Source: Ornithinibacillus halotolerans
Lineage (GTDB): Bacteria > Bacillota > Bacilli > Bacillales > Amphibacillaceae
Direction: 5' to 3'
DNA length: 64,000 bases
Assembly: GCF_014637405.1 (NCBI RefSeq)
Contig: NZ_BMEY01000019.1
Coordinates: 1-64,000, forward strand
A program made the position numbers and the translations under genes. Below, one piece after another: positions 59,187 through 64,000 of this stretch. The number at the start of each line of letters is the position of its first letter. Position 1 is the first letter of the stretch. The notes beneath the pieces were generated by a model. That model worked only from the letters and a program-made list of their open reading frames with translations. It made no database searches and had not been told where the DNA came from.

Positions 59187-59441
59187 TTATTTTACATTCT
59201 CCCCGTTTTCTTTCTCCAGTAATTCTAAATAACGCTTCTTTACAAAAAAACGAATAATTAGAAGGATAAAAAGTATTACTTGAGTTTGAATAAACTTCAA
59301 ATTAAGCTCAGCAAATAGAGCAGAATGTTCTAGACTTTCTGTTGGGTTATACTGACTTCTTTTTAGTAAAAAATAGAAACTGATTAAAAGAACAATAATT
59401 ACAAGTACTTCTAATGATCGTTTGAGCCACCTTATTTGCAT
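59187..59441 (-). CDS. Hypothetical two-helix membrane protein, 84 aa
   Basis: An 84-residue protein with two hydrophobic segments (about 10-27, VLVIIVLLISFYFLLK, and about 52-67, FIQTQVILFILLIIRFF) and a charged C-terminus. It is downstream of the acetyltransferase gene by 23 bp in the same direction. Its stop codon abuts the interspersed repeat. I do not recognise a family, and B. subtilis has nothing here. Confidence 0.6.
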   Translation of the reverse strand: MQIRWLKRSLEVLVIIVLLISFYFLLKRSQYNPTESLEHSALFAELNLKFIQTQVILFILLIIRFFVKKRYLELLEKENGENVK

Positions 59442-59464
59442 ATTATCACCACAACAGTATACAT

Positions 59465-60352
59465 TTACATTCCTACTACGATCCGCGAGCTGCTAAACTT
59501 TTTATAGGAACACATTTCATGTTTAATACGAAAACCTACTTTTTGATACAATCGATTTGCATTCTCATTATTAGCATCTACACATAGATTAATAGAATCT
59601 ATCGTATCAAATGAGAACAACCAGTTTAATGCCCCGGTTAATAATCTTGCACCGATACCTTTTCCACGATTATTCTCGGATACAGCAAAAAACTCAATAC
59701 TCGCATCTCCAAATTCGGGTTGTGCCTCTACATATAGATAACCTGACAAACCTTCTCCATCAGTAATAATAAAGACTTTATTGTTGTCATTTAATCTCAC
59801 TACTATGTCCTCACCACTATAATAAGTACCTGGAAACGTCTCGTTATGTAAAGAAATAAATTCTTGGTAATAGTAATTCGTTATCTCTTCTAACGTTACA
59901 TTTTTTAATTTTTCACTATCCGCCCGGTTAAATTCTAATATTAAATCATTTCCATTCTCAATAAAACTTTGTTTATTTGCAAAATCGCGAACAACTTCAT
60001 TCTTCTTATTAGGAAATAGGTATAGTATCTCTATATCTTTAGGCAATATTTCATTCAATTTATTCCACATCAACTCGATGGAATCTTGAAATCCTGGTAA
60101 AACAAACGGGCCCCATATTTCTGCCACTTTGCTTTCAAAATCTGGTTCATACCCAACAACCCCAACAAGATCACCATTGTTAAATGCTGTAACAAGACTT
60201 TTCATCAATGGAATTTCTTCTTTTATGTATGCTAAAATTTCGGTTACATCTGTTCCACAATATCCAATATGAGACTCTTGATTATTATTGAGAAGAGCCA
60301 AAAACTCAGCAACTTTTGGCAAGTCTGTTTCTTTCATTAAATCAATGTTCAT
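59465..60352 (-). CDS. GNAT-family N-acetyltransferase
   Basis: A 295-residue protein with a C-terminal GNAT domain showing the acetyl-CoA-binding motif NNRGKGIGARLLTGALNWLF (about 228-247), followed by INLCVDANNENANRLYQKVGF. The N-terminal half (MNIDLMKETDLPKVAEFLAL) looks like a second, degenerate GNAT repeat without a clear CoA loop. The start at 60352 follows GAGGTG; an in-frame GTG three codons earlier is inside that site. Substrate unknown. It lies in an accessory block between rnhC and pheT. Confidence 0.8.
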   Translation of the reverse strand: MNIDLMKETDLPKVAEFLALLNNNQESHIGYCGTDVTEILAYIKEEIPLMKSLVTAFNNGDLVGVVGYEPDFESKVAEIWGPFVLPGFQDSIELMWNKLNEILPKDIEILYLFPNKKNEVVRDFANKQSFIENGNDLILEFNRADSEKLKNVTLEEITNYYYQEFISLHNETFPGTYYSGEDIVVRLNDNNKVFIITDGEGLSGYLYVEAQPEFGDASIEFFAVSENNRGKGIGARLLTGALNWLFSFDTIDSINLCVDANNENANRLYQKVGFRIKHEMCSYKKFSSSRIVVGM

Positions 60353-60379
60353 ACATTTCACCTCACAAATTATTCAATA

Positions 60380-60913
60380 TTAATAAGCAACCCACTTACT
60401 CTCATCAGATAAAGCAGAAAATAAGGCATCCCTAAATTCATTAGTTAACTCATAAAAATGAGCATTGGATACTTTAAAAACCTCTTTCCCCTCATAAAAA
60501 TCAAATGAAAAAAGTGTTTTACCTGCAATTTCCTGTCCATTTACAATTACTAATTGCTTCAGGTGAAAAGTGTATTTCCCAATTGTCTCTGCTTCATTCA
60601 TATCTTCCAAAAAGTCATCCATTGAATAGTCAACTAATTTAGTGGATTTATCGAAAAGCTTAATCATGTTCTTTATTTCCTTTTCATCAGATATATACTG
60701 ATAAAAATACTGATTTCCATCATTATCCCAAGTAACCGCTTCAAATACTAATGGTCTAATAAAGTCTGTATAAGATAATCTCGTTATGTCTGAGACATTT
60801 CCTTTCGGGAAGGTAACTGGGTTGTATAGGTATTTTACGTTAACAAATATTTGAGAAATAACGATTATTAATAAAATAACAGCTACAATAATCCACTTTC
60901 TCTTTTTCCTCAT
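60380..60913 (-). CDS. Hypothetical membrane-anchored protein, 177 aa
   Basis: A 177-residue protein with a very basic N-terminus (MRKKRKW), one membrane helix (about 8-26) and an external domain with the pattern of small bacilli surface proteins (FEAVTWDNDGNQYFYQYISD, then a C-terminal segment ending SALSDESKWVAY). There is no lipobox cysteine. The ATG at 60913 has AAGGAG at the right distance. It probably heads a three-gene transcript with the acetyltransferase and the 84-aa protein. No recognised domain. Confidence 0.65.
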   Translation of the reverse strand: MRKKRKWIIVAVILLIIVISQIFVNVKYLYNPVTFPKGNVSDITRLSYTDFIRPLVFEAVTWDNDGNQYFYQYISDEKEIKNMIKLFDKSTKLVDYSMDDFLEDMNEAETIGKYTFHLKQLVIVNGQEIAGKTLFSFDFYEGKEVFKVSNAHFYELTNEFRDALFSALSDESKWVAY

Positions 60914-61019
60914 AATGACTCCTTTCCATTTTAAGGTTTCCTTCCATTCTATCATATATTTCTGAAAATTTTAACGTCTAGCAGATAACAGAGTGAATCA
61001 ATAACAATTTTGAAAATGA

Positions 61020-61051
61020 AAAAAGGCTATTTCAAAAAAATAGCCTTTTTC
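61020..61051. terminator. Terminator downstream of pheST
   Basis: The 13-bp stem AAAAAGGCTATTT/AAATAGCCTTTTT with a 5-6-nt loop lies 8 bp past the pheT stop. It is flanked by A and T runs and may work in both directions. Confidence 0.85.
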
Positions 61052-61058
61052 CTCTTTA

Positions 61059-63485
61059 TTATGATCGTACATATGCTCCATGTTTTTCGCTTACCGCTGC
61101 AATAATTGCTTGGTATGAGTTTTCTACTTCTTCGTCCACTAACGTTTTCTCTGGATCTTGGTAAAGGAGACTGTAAGCAATAGATTTCTTACCTTCTTCT
61201 AAATGGTCTCCTTTATAGACGTCAAAGACTTGCACGGATTTCACTAGTGGTGCTCCCACTTCTTCAATTGTTTCTTTCACATCACCTGCAGCAACACGAT
61301 CATCTAGTATAAACGCAATATCCCTTGTTACTGAAGGATATCTTGGGATTTGCATGTAACTTGGTTCATGGTGATGAGTTTCTAAGATAGCCTCTACATT
61401 AATATCAAATACATAAGTCTCTTTTAAATCTAACTCTTTTTCTAGCGCAGGATGTAATTGACCAATAAATCCTACTAATTTGTCCCCTAGTAATAACGAT
61501 GCTGTTCTTCCTGGATGCATATCTGGTATTTGAACCTGTTTAACACGTAATGGTAATTCTAAATGGTTAAACAATCCTTCTACAATTCCTTTAACAACAT
61601 AGAAATCCACTTTTTTATTTTCTTGTTGCCACAGGTTTTCTAACCATTTACCAGTTAGCACTCCAGATACTCTCAGCTGTTCGTCTGGTTGTTTTGTTAC
61701 TTCTTGTTCGTCCGTTACAAAAATAGAACCAATCTCATAATAAGCTAAGTTTGCTTGATTGCGGGCTAAGTTATAACTTACTGTCTTTAATAGTTCTGGT
61801 AGAATACTTAAACGTAAATATTTATGTTCTTCACTCATTGGCATTGCTAAACTAATTGGTGTAGGATTTAATTCTTTAATTTCAGGACTAACAAGTTTTC
61901 TCACATAAGTTTCACTCGTTAAGGAATATGTTCTTGTTTCTAACAAGCCAACACCTTCCAAGTAATTTTTTATTGAGCGACGGAGCTGTTGTTTTTTCGT
62001 TAATCCACCGACAGTTGTTGTTCCTGTTGGCAATGTGAATGGTAAGTTATCATAACCATAAATTCTTGCTACCTCTTCCAACATATCCTCAAAAATAGCA
62101 ATATCTCCACGTCGAGTAGGTGCATACACTGTAAATTGTTCATCATTGCGCTCATAATTAAATTGTAATCGCTCAAGAATTTTTGCTATTTCATCTGAAG
62201 TAATAGTTGTACCTAGTCGATGATTAATAGTCTTTGTATCAATTGCAACTGTTTGTTCAGAACGATCCAGTTTATCAAATTCTACAACACCTTCAAGAAC
62301 TTTCCCACCTGCATACTTTTCAAGTAAATGACAAGCTCTTAAACCAGCCTGCCGAACTCGATTTGGGTCAATTCCTTTTTCATAGCGTGTACTTGCTTCA
62401 CTACGAAGCCCTGTTGCTTTCACAGTTTTACGAATGGAGATCGAATCAAAATAAGCTGCTTCCAATAAAATATTTGTAGTTTCACTAGTTACTTCAGAAT
62501 TTGCACCACCCATGACACCAGCAAGTGCTACTGGCTCTTTGCCATTAGTGATGACCAAGTTTTCAGAAGTTAGCGTTCGCTCCACATCATCTAACGTAAT
62601 GATTTTCTCACCTTCTGTTGCTTTTCGAACGACAATTTCTTTTGAGTTCAATCGATCGTAATCAAACGCATGAAGTGGTTGACCATATTCAAGTAGTACG
62701 TAGTTTGTAATATCGACTACGTTATTAATTGGGCGAATTCCAGCTGCTAGTAAATAATTTTGCATCCAAAGTGGAGAAGCTTTAATTTCAACATCTTTAA
62801 TGACAAAAGCTCCGTAGTACGGGTTAAGTTTTTCATCGTCCACTTTTACAGAAATATAATCTGCTGCCTTCTCCGTTGTTGCATTTACTTTTTCACTCGG
62901 AAGATTAACAGGTTTATCTAATAAAGCTCCGACCTCATATGCAACACCTAACATACTTAAACAGTCTGCACGGTTTGGAGTTAGATCAAATTCTAATACA
63001 GCATCCGTTGAATTTAATAACGGTTCTACACTTTCCCCAACTGGTGCATCTTCAGGGAAAACAAAAATACCTTCTGCATATTCTTTTGCAATATGCTTCT
63101 CATCAAATCCAAGTTCTTGCAATGAACAAATCATCCCAAACGATTCTACACCACGAAGCTTTGCTTTTTTTATTTTAAAGTTTCCAGGTAATACAGCACC
63201 TGGTTTAGCAACTGCAACTTTTTGACCTTGACGAACATTAGGTGCTCCACAAATAATTTGTAACGTTTCTTCGCCCACATTGACTTGACATAAGTTTAAT
63301 TTATCGGCATTTGGATGTTTCTCACAAGATTCAATATAGCCAATAACTACATTAGAGCTATTCTCCGCTATATATTCTACACTGTCTACTTCAATCCCAG
63401 ATTTCGTTACTTTCTCAGCCAACTCTTCTGGACTTATACCGTCTATATCTACATACTCTTTTAACCAATTTAATGAAACTAACAT
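61059..63485 (-). CDS. pheT: Phenylalanyl-tRNA synthetase beta subunit
   Basis: Beta chain of the (alpha-beta)2 class II enzyme charging tRNA-Phe. The 808-residue product has an N-terminal EMAP/OB tRNA-binding domain (ESCEKHPNADKLNLCQVNVG near residue 55), the B3/B4 editing domain with VVDITNYVLLEYGQPLHAFD near residue 255, the B5 domain, and a C-terminal FDX-ACB anticodon-binding domain (PSVTRDIAFILDDRV onward). It follows pheS by 15 bp. Confidence 0.97.
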   Translation of the reverse strand: MLVSLNWLKEYVDIDGISPEELAEKVTKSGIEVDSVEYIAENSSNVVIGYIESCEKHPNADKLNLCQVNVGEETLQIICGAPNVRQGQKVAVAKPGAVLPGNFKIKKAKLRGVESFGMICSLQELGFDEKHIAKEYAEGIFVFPEDAPVGESVEPLLNSTDAVLEFDLTPNRADCLSMLGVAYEVGALLDKPVNLPSEKVNATTEKAADYISVKVDDEKLNPYYGAFVIKDVEIKASPLWMQNYLLAAGIRPINNVVDITNYVLLEYGQPLHAFDYDRLNSKEIVVRKATEGEKIITLDDVERTLTSENLVITNGKEPVALAGVMGGANSEVTSETTNILLEAAYFDSISIRKTVKATGLRSEASTRYEKGIDPNRVRQAGLRACHLLEKYAGGKVLEGVVEFDKLDRSEQTVAIDTKTINHRLGTTITSDEIAKILERLQFNYERNDEQFTVYAPTRRGDIAIFEDMLEEVARIYGYDNLPFTLPTGTTTVGGLTKKQQLRRSIKNYLEGVGLLETRTYSLTSETYVRKLVSPEIKELNPTPISLAMPMSEEHKYLRLSILPELLKTVSYNLARNQANLAYYEIGSIFVTDEQEVTKQPDEQLRVSGVLTGKWLENLWQQENKKVDFYVVKGIVEGLFNHLELPLRVKQVQIPDMHPGRTASLLLGDKLVGFIGQLHPALEKELDLKETYVFDINVEAILETHHHEPSYMQIPRYPSVTRDIAFILDDRVAAGDVKETIEEVGAPLVKSVQVFDVYKGDHLEEGKKSIAYSLLYQDPEKTLVDEEVENSYQAIIAAVSEKHGAYVRS

Positions 63486-63500
63486 TAATAAACCCTCCTC

Positions 63501-64000
63501 TTACGCCTGATGGAATTGTTTTAGGAATCTACTATCATTTAAATAGAACTGACGAATATCATTTACTCCGTATTTCAGCATTGCAATTCGTTCTGGCCCC
63601 ATTCCAAATGCAAATCCAGAATACACGTTAGGATCATAACCGCCCATTTCTAAAACATTCGGATGTACCATGCCTGCTCCTAAAATCTCAATCCATCCTG
63701 TTCCTTTACATACATTACAACCATGTCCATCACAAACCTTACAAGAAATATCCATTTCAACTGAAGGTTCTGTGAATGGGAAGAAACTTGGTCTTAAACG
63801 AATTTTACGGTCTTCTCCGAACATTCTTTTAGCAAAGACGTTTAGTACACCTTTTAAATCACTCATTTTCACATCTTTATCGACATAAAGTCCTTCGATT
63901 TGTGTGAATTGATGTGAATGTGTTGCGTCATCTGTATCGCGTCGATACACTTTTCCTGGACAAATCATCTTGAAGCCTTTTTCACCGTTATATTCTTTCA
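63501..64000 (-). CDS. pheS: Phenylalanyl-tRNA synthetase alpha subunit, 5' end outside the window
   Basis: Catalytic chain of PheRS; about 166 C-terminal residues are visible, open through position 64000. The class II core shows motif 2 in [23 protein letters not shown] and motif 3 in [20 protein letters not shown], ending [15 protein letters not shown]. The [19 protein letters not shown] insert is typical of bacterial PheS. The start lies beyond the right edge, so any start inside the window is not the true one. Confidence 0.97.
   Translation of the reverse strand, partial: KEYNGEKGFKMICPGKVYRRDTDDATHSHQFTQIEGLYVDKDVKMSDLKGVLNVFAKRMFGEDRKIRLRPSFFPFTEPSVEMDISCKVCDGHGCNVCKGTGWIEILGAGMVHPNVLEMGGYDPNVYSGFAFGMGPERIAMLKYGVNDIRQFYLNDSRFLKQFHQA

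Overview
The window is a stretch of core chromosome from a low-GC, endospore-forming member of the Bacillaceae. The evidence is the dense set of sporulation and germination genes (spo0B, spoIVFA, spoIVFB, spoIIB, spoVID, ysxE, gerM, gerE), AGGAGG-type ribosome binding sites with frequent TTG starts, sigma-A, sigma-E and sigma-K type promoters, and a gene order that follows the Bacillus subtilis obg-to-pheS segment almost gene for gene, on the minus strand. The AT-rich composition and the particular set of gene losses fit Oceanobacillus or a close relative, but that genus assignment is inference. I see no phage, no complete insertion sequence and no CRISPR array.

Layout from left to right. (1) 0.1-5.1 kb: obg and spo0B, then rpmA-prp-rplU with an L21 leader, then spoIVFB-spoIVFA. 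A 52-bp tandem repeat separates rpmA from spo0B. (2) 5.2-13 kb: a decayed small gene, minD-minC, mreD-mreC-mreB, radC, spoIIB and folC. The maf and comC genes that sit here in B. subtilis are absent. (3) 13-17.3 kb: an ATP-grasp ligase gene on the plus strand, an interspersed repeat, and valS with a T-box leader. (4) 17.3-26 kb: a small membrane protein gene, ysxE, spoVID, and the haem operon hemA-hemX-hemC-hemD-hemB-hemL. (5) 26-34 kb: a LiaI-like membrane protein, ysxC, lonA, clpX, tig and ysoA (lonB absent), then tRNA-Arg and tRNA-Gly. (6) 34.3-40.3 kb: a pair of 125-bp-period direct repeats, ysnB, rdgB, rph, gerM, murI, a MarR-family gene, gerE and a thioesterase gene. (7) 40.3-52 kb: sdhCAB, yslB, uvrC, trxA, and the fatty-acid oxidation set etfA-etfB-fadB-fadR-lcfA with a FadR operator. 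(8) 52-64 kb: an unreported 32-aa membrane peptide, yshE, mutSB, polX, yshB, zapA, rnhC, a second copy of the interspersed repeat, a three-gene accessory block, pheT and the 3' part of pheS.

Functionally the window covers cell shape and division (MreBCD, MinCD, ZapA), mother-cell sporulation (SpoIVFA/SpoIVFB controlling pro-sigma-K, SpoVID/YsxE at the coat, GerE late in sigma-K transcription), haem synthesis, proteolysis and folding (ClpX, LonA, trigger factor), DNA repair (UvrC, MutS2, PolX), and aerobic fatty-acid oxidation feeding succinate dehydrogenase. The least explained parts are the non-coding repeats. A roughly 300-420 bp mosaic element is present as two inverted copies about 45 kb apart plus fragments, all next to gene 3' ends. 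A VNTR-like array lies immediately upstream of spo0B. Three terminators share an unusual two-tier geometry. I found no convincing wholly new multi-gene system. The strongest candidates for follow-up are the repeat family, the 32-aa peptide next to yshE, the relocated FadR operator and the ATP-grasp gene inserted between folC and valS.
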